Source: FEN-727 sp036508635 (GTDB lineage Bacteria > Actinomycetota > Geothermincolia > Fen-727 > Anoxymicrobiaceae). Taken from it: DNA of 6,292 bases. Shown here in pieces: positions 1-5,581 of the stretch. The notes under the pieces are model-generated. The model searched no databases, was not told the DNA's origin, and worked only from the letters and a program-made list of their open reading frames with translations. Each line of letters begins with the position of its first letter. Position 1 is the first letter of the stretch. Made by a program: the position numbers and the translations under genes. The stretch lies in NCBI GenBank assembly GCA_036508635.1, contig DATCGY010000216.1, positions 1 through 6,292 on the forward strand, written 5' to 3'.

Positions 1-33
1 TTTCAGATTCAAGTCCGCTGCGGAGTTCGACGG

Positions 34-67
34 AAAAAAGTACCCCTTGCCCTGCTCTTAAGGGCAA
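34..67 (-). terminator. Probable intrinsic terminator of the marR / iron-sulfur operon
   Basis: Read on the minus strand, a perfect 7-bp stem (TTGCCCT pairing with AGGGCAA, positions 67-61 and 53-47) with a 7-nt loop is followed by six T residues (positions 39-34). It lies about 38 nt beyond the stop codon of the iron-sulfur gene. The T run starts 7 nt after the stem instead of directly, so termination could be weak. Confidence 0.5.
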
Positions 68-104
68 TAAGAGGACTTTGATCGCGTAAGCAGGGGTCAA
101 ACAC

Positions 105-1181
105 CTATTTGTGGAGGTTGATGAACTCTTCGAGTTTGCCGCGATTCTTGAGGACTTCGACGGCCATTTCCGGCATCGAGCCGGGGACCGCGAGAGCGTC
201 ATCGCGACGCGCGAGCTCGAACGCGTCTGTATCGCAGCCGGTCACGCAAAGTGCACAACCGATGCACCGGTCTTCGTTAATCACGGGTACCTCATCAACC
301 ATCTCGATGGCATCCATCGGGCAACGGTCTTCGCATACCGCACACCCGGTACAGAGGTCGGTGTCGAGGCTCGGCCTGTACCCTGAGTACGCGAGGAAGC
401 TCGGCTTGCTGACCTCACGCGTCACGCGCAGGAATCCACAGCAGCACGGGCAGCAGTTGCAGATAAACTGGAGCTTGTCCTGGGAGTTGTTCACGTTGTG
501 AACGAGCCCTACGTCGTCGAACTCGCGAAGTAGCTTCTTCATCTCATCCTTGGTGATGTAGCGCGCAAACCCTCTGTCCACGAGGAACTTGCAGGTATCG
601 TCGAACAGCATACACGCTTCTAGCGGCCTGTCGCAGTTGGAGAACGCCGTACGGCAGGCACAGTGTGAAAGCCCGACGACCTTGGCGTCGTCGATGAGCT
701 TGTAGACCATCTCGTACGTCAACACCCTGGGCTCGTTTTCGACCTCCTCCTGGATCGGGATGACCCTGGCGAACGGCGTGCCCGCTTCCATCATGTCTGA
801 CGCATGAGTCATGAGGTAGACTTCCCAAAGCTTCGCGAGCCGCTCGAGCGTCTCATCCTTCTTGCCTTTCATGTACGGGAATTCGAAGATGCCGGGCATG
901 ATGGGCATCAAAGAATAACCCCAGACGCCGGCCTTCTCGCGCGCGAAGAACAGGCCTTTGTCGGCCATGCTCTCGAGCGCAGCTTCAGCCTCGTCTACCG
1001 GTACGCCCGCGCGCTCCGCTATGAACGCCGCCGGCTTGGGGCGGAATACCGCTCCGAGTGCGACCCTCGCTTCCTCGGGGGTGAAGAGCGTCGACAGGAT
1101 CTCGATTATCCCGGGCCCGTCGGGAGCCCCGCTCGGGTGCTTGTCGAGGTGAAGTCTGAGTTCCTCGTAAACATCTGCCAT
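105..1181 (-). CDS. Iron-sulfur protein with winged-helix-like N-terminus and two C-terminal [4Fe-4S] motifs
   Basis: 358 aa, soluble, with no signal peptide or membrane segment, so probably cytosolic. Residues about 25-90 look like a winged-helix fold and run into a MPGIFEF segment. A first cysteine group (C174, C176, C183, C190, C197) is followed by an unusual cluster C241, C243, C244, C246, C247, C248. Two ferredoxin motifs follow: CTGCAVCEDRCP at 277-288, canonical, and CIGCALCVTGC at 306-316, which lacks the usual trailing proline. The C-terminal part is therefore a 2x[4Fe-4S] ferredoxin; the earlier cysteines may bind a further cluster or a metal. Start: ATG at 1181, with GGAGG 7 nt upstream. 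It lies 27 bp downstream of marR on the same strand, so the two are almost certainly co-transcribed. The exact reaction is not known to me; electron transfer or redox sensing is inference from the domains. It could alternatively be a DNA-binding redox sensor. Confidence 0.9.
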   Translation of the reverse strand: MADVYEELRLHLDKHPSGAPDGPGIIEILSTLFTPEEARVALGAVFRPKPAAFIAERAGVPVDEAEAALESMADKGLFFAREKAGVWGYSLMPIMPGIFEFPYMKGKKDETLERLAKLWEVYLMTHASDMMEAGTPFARVIPIQEEVENEPRVLTYEMVYKLIDDAKVVGLSHCACRTAFSNCDRPLEACMLFDDTCKFLVDRGFARYITKDEMKKLLREFDDVGLVHNVNNSQDKLQFICNCCPCCCGFLRVTREVSKPSFLAYSGYRPSLDTDLCTGCAVCEDRCPMDAIEMVDEVPVINEDRCIGCALCVTGCDTDAFELARRDDALAVPGSMPEMAVEVLKNRGKLEEFINLHK

Positions 1182-1208
1182 GGAAGAACCTCCGTACTCG
1201 GAAAAACA

Positions 1209-1637
1209 TCAGTCTGGCCTGTCCAGTTCCTTTACGTTCTCGAGGAAGCGGGACACGGTCTTTTCGTCCCCCTTCGAAAGGCTCGCCTTGAGCCTGTTGT
1301 TGACCTCCATCGCTGCGGGCAGGACCTCTTCCGCCTTGCGCCTGCCTTTTCCAGTGAGGAATACGCAGAACGCCCTGCGGTCCGTAAGGTCCGGCTTGCG
1401 CTCGACAAGGTCCTCTTTCTCCAGGCGGTCCACCAGCCCGGTTATGGCGCTGCCGTCGATCTCGAGTTGCCCGGCCAGTGTCTTTGGGTTGAGCCCGTCT
1501 TCGGCGAGCAGGAGGAAGAGGATGAACGACTGGGCGATGGTGATCCCGAACTCGGCACAGTGGGCGTTGTACTGCTTCTGCATGCTGCGTGCCGCCGAGC
1601 CAAGCTTGAAGCAGAGAAAATCCTGCAACCTGTCCAT
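1209..1637 (-). CDS. MarR-family transcriptional regulator
   Basis: 142 aa, the usual MarR length. The winged helix-turn-helix spans about residues 49-100: NPKTLAGQLEIDGSAITGLV forms the HTH, then RLEKEDLVERK, and the wing ends in the family hallmark DRRAFCVFLTGKGR. Helices on each side (about 1-45 and 103-138) would form the dimer interface. Start: ATG at 1637. The frame stays open upstream to an ATG at 1706, but that extension only translates the promoter and palindrome and gives a repetitive SIIDISII peptide, so the shorter form is preferred. A GAGG ribosome binding site (1649-1652) lies 11 nt upstream and overlaps the operator edge. MarR proteins usually repress their own operon and are released by small molecules or by cysteine oxidation. 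Cysteines at 8, 27 and 91 make redox sensing possible but unproven. The downstream iron-sulfur gene is the obvious target. Family call is firm; the ligand is unknown. Confidence 0.93.
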   Translation of the reverse strand: MDRLQDFLCFKLGSAARSMQKQYNAHCAEFGITIAQSFILFLLLAEDGLNPKTLAGQLEIDGSAITGLVDRLEKEDLVERKPDLTDRRAFCVFLTGKGRRKAEEVLPAAMEVNNRLKASLSKGDEKTVSRFLENVKELDRPD

Positions 1638-1649
1638 AATACTTAAAAC

Positions 1650-1677
1650 CTCAATAATTGATATGTCAATTATTGAG
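1650..1677. promoter_or_regulatory. Inverted-repeat operator in front of marR
   Basis: A perfect 12-bp inverted repeat: CTCAATAATTGA (1650-1661), spacer TATG, then TCAATTATTGAG (1666-1677). Each arm is itself nearly palindromic (TCAAT, one base, ATTGA), so the site can also be read as two boxes 15 bp apart centre to centre. It is strikingly AT-rich against its GC-rich surroundings. It lies just 12 bp before the marR ATG, covers the predicted transcription start and overlaps the ribosome binding site. MarR dimers bind such palindromes, so autorepression is the likely role. Confidence 0.75.
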
Positions 1678-1706
1678 ACGTTAACCTGATTTAGCGGACC
1701 TGTCAA
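1678..1706 (-). promoter_or_regulatory. Candidate sigma70-type promoter of marR
   Basis: On the minus strand, TTGACA (1706-1701, a perfect -35) is followed after 17 bp by TAACGT (1683-1678, a weak -10). The predicted start point falls inside the adjacent inverted repeat, the arrangement expected for a repressor-controlled promoter. The poor -10 keeps confidence low. A second TTGACA occurs within the palindrome (1669-1664) but has no good -10 at the right distance. Confidence 0.4.
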
Positions 1707-1733
1707 GCCCGGAGGGCAGGGGGCCCTGACCCG

Positions 1734-1970
1734 CTATTCGAGCTCACCAACTTCAGGGAAGTCATCAAAGACCTCCATGCCGTGTGGAGCGTTTTCCATC
1801 GCTTCGGTCAGGTCTTCGCCGGCCTTGTGCTCACCGAAGTGGTCGCCGTCCTCCCACATGCCGCTGTCGGATACGTCATAGACCTTACCGCTTACGGCGA
1901 CGTACGAGTCGCCGTCCTCGCCGCCGTATTCCGCGAGCTCTTCGCTGTTGAACTTCTTCTTGTCGTCCAT
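1734..1970 (-). CDS. Small cytochrome b5-like haem-binding protein
   Basis: 78 aa, acidic, soluble and without a signal peptide, so probably a cytosolic b-type haem carrier. The fold signature is clear: YVAVSGKVYDVSDSGMW (residues 23-39), then DHFGEHKAGEDLTEAMENAP and H63. The spacing from the AGED turn to H63 equals that of the second haem-ligand histidine in classical b5 domains. The first ligand would be H44 or H48; the usual HPGG motif is absent and the loop is shorter, as in the compact prokaryotic versions. Start: ATG at 1970, with a purine-rich GGGGGGAG just upstream; a TTG at 1973 directly before it is a possible alternative. The stop is 96 bp from the marR start on the same strand, but marR appears to have its own promoter. 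Redox partners are unknown; the neighbouring iron-sulfur proteins are candidates only by position. Confidence 0.85.
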   Translation of the reverse strand: MDDKKKFNSEELAEYGGEDGDSYVAVSGKVYDVSDSGMWEDGDHFGEHKAGEDLTEAMENAPHGMEVFDDFPEVGELE

Positions 1971-2006
1971 CAAACTCCCCCCGGTTGAGTGTCGTCGCAG
2001 TCGTGA

Positions 2007-2055
2007 ATTCTATGCGTTAGCGTATCGTCCTACCTCGGAGCGGGATTGCATGCAA
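2007..2055 (-). promoter_or_regulatory. Upstream region of the cytochrome b5-like gene, with candidate -10 and palindrome
   Basis: On the minus strand a TAGAAT hexamer (2012-2007) matches the -10 consensus at five of six positions and lies about 37 bp before the ATG. No convincing -35 is seen 17 bp further up. A perfect 10-bp palindrome TTGCATGCAA (2046-2055) sits above it and could be an operator. This gap (1974-2083) has no clear terminator for the sortase gene, so read-through transcription is also possible. Confidence 0.25.
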
Positions 2056-2083
2056 GTAGTGAATCCGGCGGGGACGCGGGTTC

Positions 2084-2743
2084 CTAGCCGGAAATGACCG
2101 CCCTGACGATCAGGCGGCTCTGTGACGAACCGTACGGGTGGCACGTAACCAGAGTCAGAGAGGGCTGTGGGGTCGCGTCAAGCACTGAGACCTGGCTCGG
2201 GCTCACGACCCAGATCTGGGTCACGCGGTACACGTATCTTGAACCCGCAGGGCCGAAAACGATTATCTCGTCGCCGGCCCGCAGAGAACCCAGTTGGGCG
2301 AACGGCCTGGAATAGGTGGAGCGGTGTCCCGCGATGCCGCAGTTGCCGACGGTCCCCGGCAGGGCCGTGCCACCGATATGCGCGGGGCCCTTGTTCAGGT
2401 TGGGGGCGTCGTCGCAATCGGCCATCTCGAGGAGAGGCAAGTCAAGGCCGATCCGCGGAATCCGTATTCGCCCCATGGTCTGTCCGGGGGCAACCGCCGC
2501 CTGCGCCCGATGATCAAAGTTTTCTATCAGGGCTTCAGGTACCTTGAACTGGAACACCGGCGGTTTCCATCCCACTACAGTCGAGCCGGAGGCTGATGTC
2601 CTGGCAAGGGACGGTCCGAGGAACAAGCCCGAAACGCAGATCAGGGCCGCCACGGCAAACGCCACGGCCGGTAGCCTCAAGGCGGCGACGGCCCTGTTGG
2701 TTTCCTGGTGGCGCGACGTGCGACTCGTTCTCCAACAGCTCAT
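2084..2743 (-). CDS. Sortase (class D/E-like), membrane-anchored transpeptidase
   Basis: 219 aa. A short basic N-terminus is followed by one membrane segment at about residues 22-44, then an extracellular domain: the usual layout of an N-terminally anchored sortase. The catalytic triad is visible: H140 in GIAGHRSTYSRPF, C201 in TLVTCHPYG and R210 in SQSRLIVRA. The barrel strands MGRIRIPRIGLDLPLLE and AGDEIIVFGPAGSRYVYRV are typical of the family. Sortases cleave an LPXTG-like signal on secreted proteins and join it to the cell wall or to pilin. Start: ATG at 2743, with AAGGGAG 8 nt upstream. A TTG at 2761 is in frame but lies inside the leader hairpin, so it is less likely. No protein in the window carries an LPXTG-type sorting signal, so the substrate is encoded elsewhere. 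Extra cysteines at 3, 36, 110 and 135 have no known role. Subclass is uncertain. Confidence 0.9.
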   Translation of the reverse strand: MSCWRTSRTSRHQETNRAVAALRLPAVAFAVAALICVSGLFLGPSLARTSASGSTVVGWKPPVFQFKVPEALIENFDHRAQAAVAPGQTMGRIRIPRIGLDLPLLEMADCDDAPNLNKGPAHIGGTALPGTVGNCGIAGHRSTYSRPFAQLGSLRAGDEIIVFGPAGSRYVYRVTQIWVVSPSQVSVLDATPQPSLTLVTCHPYGSSQSRLIVRAVISG

Positions 2744-2745
2744 TT

Positions 2746-2773
2746 CCGATACTCCCTTCAATGGAGTTATCGG
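2746..2773 (-). promoter_or_regulatory. Hairpin enclosing the sortase ribosome binding site
   Basis: In the sortase transcript, CCGATAACTCC (2773-2763) pairs with GGAGTATCGG (2755-2746) across a 7-nt loop, giving ten base pairs with a single bulged A. The AAGGGAG ribosome binding site lies in the loop and the 3' arm, and the stem ends 2 nt before the ATG. Such a fold should hide the ribosome binding site. It could alternatively be a protein-binding palindrome in DNA. Confidence 0.55.
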
Positions 2774-2779
2774 AGCTGA

Positions 2780-2971
2780 GCTAAGGGACTTGAGCGACCT
2801 GGCCTAGCGGTCTTCGGTTTTGACACCCCTTTCCACAGCGGAAAAGAAAGCGGGGAGACGGGGATCGGCCTCTCGATAGCTCGCAAGACCGCGCGGATCT
2901 ACGGCGGTGACATACTGGCGTACAACGACGACGGCGCCTGCTTTGAAGTAACTCTGGAAGACTATCCGTAG
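2780..2971 (+). pseudogene. C-terminal remnant of a sensor histidine kinase (HATPase domain)
   Basis: A 63-codon open stretch between TGA at 2777-2779 and TAG at 2969-2971. Its translation carries the end of a GHKL ATPase domain: the F box (DTPFHSGK, residues 15-22), the G2 box within GETGIGLSIARK (25-36), then ARIYGGDI, AYNDDGACFEV and the stop, exactly where kinases end. There is no ATG, GTG or TTG in the frame, and the H box, N box and G1 box are missing. Upstream lies the oppositely directed sortase gene, with no kinase sequence in any frame. It is therefore a truncated, non-translatable relic. Its last 10 bp overlap the end of the convergent Hdr-like gene, suggesting that this 3' junction is old while the 5' part was lost. 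The homologous stretch is clear from about 2816; 2780-2815 is doubtful. Confidence 0.8.
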
Positions 2972-3948
2972 AGAGCCTGGTCGACTAGCTCGATCAGGTG
3001 ATAATTGTCGAGCCCGGCCGACTCGGCGACTTTGCGAAGGTTGAGGACGCAAAGCGGGCAGAGATAAGCCATGCCTTGAGCTCCGGCGGCGACCGCGTCG
3101 CTGATGTTGCGCTCCTTGACCTCCATTGCCCTTTTTCGGTCGCGCGGCATCAACGGAGACCCGCAACAAAGGGCGGATGCGCGATCGTAATCGCGGTCGA
3201 CCCTTTCGACACCTATCAGAGAGAAGAGCTCGTCGAGCTGTTCGTCCTTCCAGGGAGTGTAGCGAGAAGCGCACGGCTGCTGATATGCGACCTTGATACC
3301 AAGCGGCTTGACCGCCGCCGCCCGCTCTTTCGCGCGTCGCAGGAGGTACTCGATGATGTGAACCGGCTGGAAAGGCACCTCTATGCCGTAATCCGGAGCG
3401 ATTGAAGCCATGAGGGCATAACAGTCGTCGTGGTAAAAGACGATCTCGTCCGCATTGGATGCCGCGAGGCTTGCAATGACCCCCGGCGCGTTCTCGCGCA
3501 TGGGCGTCTCTTGCCCGAGGTGCACCCACCCCACGCCGCAGAAATAATCGCCGCCCTTGAGCACGGTCATCCCCTTGAAGAGGGGCCCATCGAAAAGGCC
3601 AGGGAGCAGCTCGCCGACGCTGCACAGGGAAAGCGCCGGCTTGTCGGCGTCCCCGGGGGTCACCTGGCTTGGAGCGTTGGGGAGATTCCGGAAGAGCTGT
3701 GTGTTCTGTTCGGGGATGTTGAGCACCCCCGTCCGCTCCTGCCGCTCGAGGATGAGGTTGAACGGCCCGGCGCCCTTTTCGCAGAACTGGTTGCAGGCGA
3801 CGCATGTGGCGCACTCGCTGACTATCCGGGGCGTACCACCTTCGACCAGGCTCCGGAACTGCTCTATAGCCTCGTCGCGCTCGTAATCGACGTAAGGGCA
3901 CAGGGTCAGGCAGTCACCGCAAAGGTCGCATTTAGTCTCGTCAAACAT
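2962..3948 (-). CDS. GlpC/HdrD-like iron-sulfur protein with CCG domains
   Basis: 328 aa, soluble. The N-terminus has two [4Fe-4S] motifs, CDLCGDCLTLCP (7-18) and CATCVACNQFC (46-56). The C-terminal half has a complete CCG domain: C226, 35 residues to C261-C262-G, then 35 to C297 and C300 (LCPLC). The preceding CCG copy is degenerate: FCG at 136-138 instead of CCG, and HDDC at 173-176 instead of CxxC. This architecture belongs to the HdrD, GlpC and GlcF-like electron-transfer subunits, which pass electrons between quinone, thiol or flavin partners. No catalytic partner gene lies next to it here. Start: ATG at 3948, chosen because family members begin just before the first cysteine motif; purine-rich GGGGAG is only 2 nt upstream. 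In-frame ATG at 3969 and GTG at 3996 are alternatives. Its stop overlaps the kinase remnant tail to tail. Substrate unknown. Confidence 0.88.
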   Translation of the reverse strand: MFDETKCDLCGDCLTLCPYVDYERDEAIEQFRSLVEGGTPRIVSECATCVACNQFCEKGAGPFNLILERQERTGVLNIPEQNTQLFRNLPNAPSQVTPGDADKPALSLCSVGELLPGLFDGPLFKGMTVLKGGDYFCGVGWVHLGQETPMRENAPGVIASLAASNADEIVFYHDDCYALMASIAPDYGIEVPFQPVHIIEYLLRRAKERAAAVKPLGIKVAYQQPCASRYTPWKDEQLDELFSLIGVERVDRDYDRASALCCGSPLMPRDRKRAMEVKERNISDAVAAGAQGMAYLCPLCVLNLRKVAESAGLDNYHLIELVDQALYG

Positions 3949-4008
3949 ATCTCCCCGCTTTCCAGGCATTCTCCGGGTGATTGCTCCGCGGACCACTCAA
4001 GTATACAT

Positions 4009-4046
4009 CCGGTTGGCCATCTTGAACCGGGTCTCTCCAGGCCCGG
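4009..4046 (-). other. Two overlapping inverted repeats upstream of the Hdr-like gene
   Basis: CCGGTT (4009-4014) pairs with AACCGG (4025-4030), and CCGGGTCT (4027-4034) pairs with AGGCCCGG (4039-4046, one T-G wobble). The two share bases 4027-4030, so only one can form fully at a time. They lie 61-98 bp before the ATG of the minus-strand gene, possibly in its leader. No T tract follows, so neither is a standard terminator. The rest of 3949-4168 holds one further small inverted repeat, TTGAGC/GCTCAA (4076-4091), and nothing coding that I can support. Confidence 0.35.
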
Positions 4047-4168
4047 CTCCGCCCGCCCGCCATCAATCGATTCTCTTGAGCTGAGGCTCAACCCAATCAG
4101 GGCAACAAACACTACAACATATCGTAATTCCACATCTACTCCGCTTCGCCTGATGTAAAATAGTCGAC

Positions 4169-4256
4169 GGAGGGATGGCAGAGTGGACGATTGCGGTGGT
4201 CTTGAAAACCATTGAGCCGCAAGGCTCCGGGGGTTCGAATCCCTCTCCCTCCGCCA
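4169..4256 (+). tRNA. tRNA-Ser (anticodon TGA)
   Basis: 88 nt including an encoded CCA. The acceptor stem GGAGGGA (4169-4175) pairs with TCCCTCC (4246-4252), followed by discriminator G4253. The anticodon arm is GTGGT, loop CTTGAAA, ACCAT; the anticodon TGA at 4203-4205 reads UCA. The long variable arm GAGCC, GCAA, GGCTC is typical of serine tRNAs. The T arm is GGGGG, TTCGAAT, CCCTC. A TAAAAT hexamer at 4156-4161 is a plausible -10 that would start transcription near the mature 5' end; no convincing -35 is seen. Its last 25 nt are repeated downstream. Confidence 0.97.
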
Positions 4257-4377
4257 ATCAATGACTAACCTTGGAGGGTTCGAACCCCCGAGCCTAAGGT
4301 CGTACTCGACCTCAACCACGCTTGGGGTCACCGCGGGCGAAGGCCGTGGGGCGGTTCGAATCCCTCTCCCTCCGCCA
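4232..4377 (+). repeat. 25-bp direct repeat of the tRNA-Ser 3' end (att-like)
   Basis: Bases 4232-4256, from the last GG of the T stem through CCA, recur exactly at 4353-4377, an offset of 121 bp. Identity stops abruptly on both sides (G4231 versus C4352, and different bases after CCA). The second copy has no tRNA body. Many integrases use tRNA 3' ends as attachment sites and leave such a duplication. Only 96 bp (4257-4352) lie between the copies and no integrase is present. That gap holds a 12-bp palindrome GGGTTCGAACCC (4276-4287), like a T arm, and a hairpin CCGCGG/CCGTGG (4331-4336 and 4344-4349). Confidence 0.7.
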
Positions 4378-4419
4378 GCTACCCATCGTGTCAGGAATAG
4401 TCTTCTAACGCACGTTGTA

Positions 4420-5382
4420 CTAGCGCTTCACATGCTCCTCGAGCTCCGCCCAGACTTCTTCCCACTGCACCCTTGTTTTCCAGCCCAGCTCATTGCGGGC
4501 GCGGCTCGAGTCGACGTGGTTCTCCTGCCCGATTATCGTCACCGCGTAGCGGGTAAACGGTGGGCGGATATTGAACGGCATGTAGAGGTATTCGACGACG
4601 GCGGCAGCAAGGTACGCCTGCCTGAACGAGATTGAAAACAGCGGTTTCTTTCCGATGAGCGCACCGACGGCAGTCATGTACTCGCCCCAGGTGATCTCGT
4701 AGTCGTCCACGAATGCGTACTCGCGGTTCACCGCCACGTCGGAGTCGGCCGCCAGCAGCACGCCGTCGATCAGGTTCTCCACCGAAACGAAACTTGCGTT
4801 GTAGCTCCCGCCGTCGACCAGCGGCACTAACCCTTTCTCAAAGCTGCCAAGCACATTCAAGAGGTGCGCGCTCCTGGGTCCTATCACGTTACAGGGGCGG
4901 ATGATGGTGTACTTCATGCCGCGCTCGGCCGAGTACGTCCGGACCATTCGCTCGCAGAGCATCTTCATATCGGGGTAAGGCAGCCCCGAGAACTCGGGCA
5001 CGTACTCTTCGGTTAGGCCCTGTGCCGGCTTCGTGCCGTAGTATGCTGTGGAGCTGAAGTATACGAACCTCTCGACTTTGCCGCAGCATTCGCGAATAAC
5101 GTTCCTGGTACCGTCGTAATGGGTCTCGCGGAACTGGCTGCGACGCCCCCACTCCTGGACGCGCGCCGCCAGGTGGAAGACCATGTCGCAATCGTCGGCT
5201 ATCCCTTCGAGGGTAGCGGGTTTTGTAACGTCACCGCGAACGATCTGCAGGCCCAGCTTTTCTAGTCCCGCGTCGTCTTCGCCAGGCATCAGCAGGCCAC
5301 GTACCTGGTCGCCGCGCTCGAGAAGCCGCCTGCTGAGCGACGACCCAATCATGCCCGCTGCTCCAGTTACCAGTGCTTTCAT
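4420..5382 (-). CDS. NAD-dependent epimerase/dehydratase (extended SDR)
   Basis: 320 aa, soluble, full length for an extended short-chain dehydrogenase/reductase. The N-terminal Rossmann motif GAAGMIG (7-13) binds NAD(P). GDVT (50-53), VFHLAA (68-73) and FSSTAYYG (109-116) are the expected later signatures. The catalytic pair is Y136 and K140 (YPDMK), with a serine or threonine at 110-112. IIRPCNVIGPR (160-170) is the usual strand leading to the substrate lobe. The family acts on nucleotide sugars, sterol or 3-beta-hydroxy substrates and related compounds; nothing here decides which. Residues about 250-275 are hydrophobic and could touch the membrane or a lipid substrate, which is only a guess. 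Start: ATG at 5382, with AGGGGG about 6 nt upstream. It lies 199 bp downstream of the response-regulator gene on the same strand, probably with its own promoter. No terminator is visible before the tRNA repeat. Confidence 0.9.
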   Translation of the reverse strand: MKALVTGAAGMIGSSLSRRLLERGDQVRGLLMPGEDDAGLEKLGLQIVRGDVTKPATLEGIADDCDMVFHLAARVQEWGRRSQFRETHYDGTRNVIRECCGKVERFVYFSSTAYYGTKPAQGLTEEYVPEFSGLPYPDMKMLCERMVRTYSAERGMKYTIIRPCNVIGPRSAHLLNVLGSFEKGLVPLVDGGSYNASFVSVENLIDGVLLAADSDVAVNREYAFVDDYEITWGEYMTAVGALIGKKPLFSISFRQAYLAAAVVEYLYMPFNIRPPFTRYAVTIIGQENHVDSSRARNELGWKTRVQWEEVWAELEEHVKR

Positions 5383-5423
5383 GGTCCACCCCCTGTGAGC
5401 CAGTCAGCCCCGAAGCTATTCCA

Positions 5424-5460
5424 ATAATACGAGCCTATTCTGTAAGCCAGGCCTGGTCAA
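5424..5460 (-). promoter_or_regulatory. Candidate promoter of the epimerase gene
   Basis: On the minus strand TTGACC (5460-5455) matches the -35 consensus at five of six positions. TAGGCT follows after 17 bp (5437-5432), a weak -10. A better -10-like TATTAT is at 5429-5424 but lacks a matching -35. A perfect palindrome CCAGGCCTGG (5447-5456) overlaps the -35 and could be an operator. All of this is weak evidence. Confidence 0.3.
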
Positions 5461-5581
5461 CAAGGCGCTTCCAGCCCAATGGCCAAACAGAGGTCCATGT
5501 ATTTGTCACAATCAGAAACCGGGACCTCGAACTGGTCGAAAGTCAGTTGGACACCCTCACCGCGATCTGGAACGCGCCGGA

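Noticed and set aside
804..1646. 280-codon open frame on the plus strand
   Set aside because: It lies entirely opposite the iron-sulfur and marR genes, shows no recognisable domain, and is the sort of shadow frame expected in GC-rich DNA.
1702..1729. Possible terminator between the cytochrome b5-like gene and marR
   Set aside because: The pairing of GTCA with TGAC and of CAGGG with CCCTG does not combine into one stable stem, and no T tract follows.
2804..3901. 365-codon minus-strand frame, longer than the Hdr-like protein it overlaps
   Set aside because: Its translation is Arg/Pro/Gly-rich with no motif, while the overlapping frame has complete Fe-S and CCG motifs and conserved spacing.
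3906..4331. Minus-strand frame running through the tRNA (with a similar one at 4063-4257)
   Set aside because: It encodes the RDSNPRS and GFEPPEP type peptides that come from reading tRNA genes backwards; not protein coding.
4273..4377. Possible second, complete tRNA-Ser ending at the repeated 3' end
   Set aside because: GGAGGG at 4273-4278 could pair with the repeated 3' end, but the span is 105 nt, there is no proper anticodon arm and the T stem has a mismatch (GGCGG). It is at best a relic.
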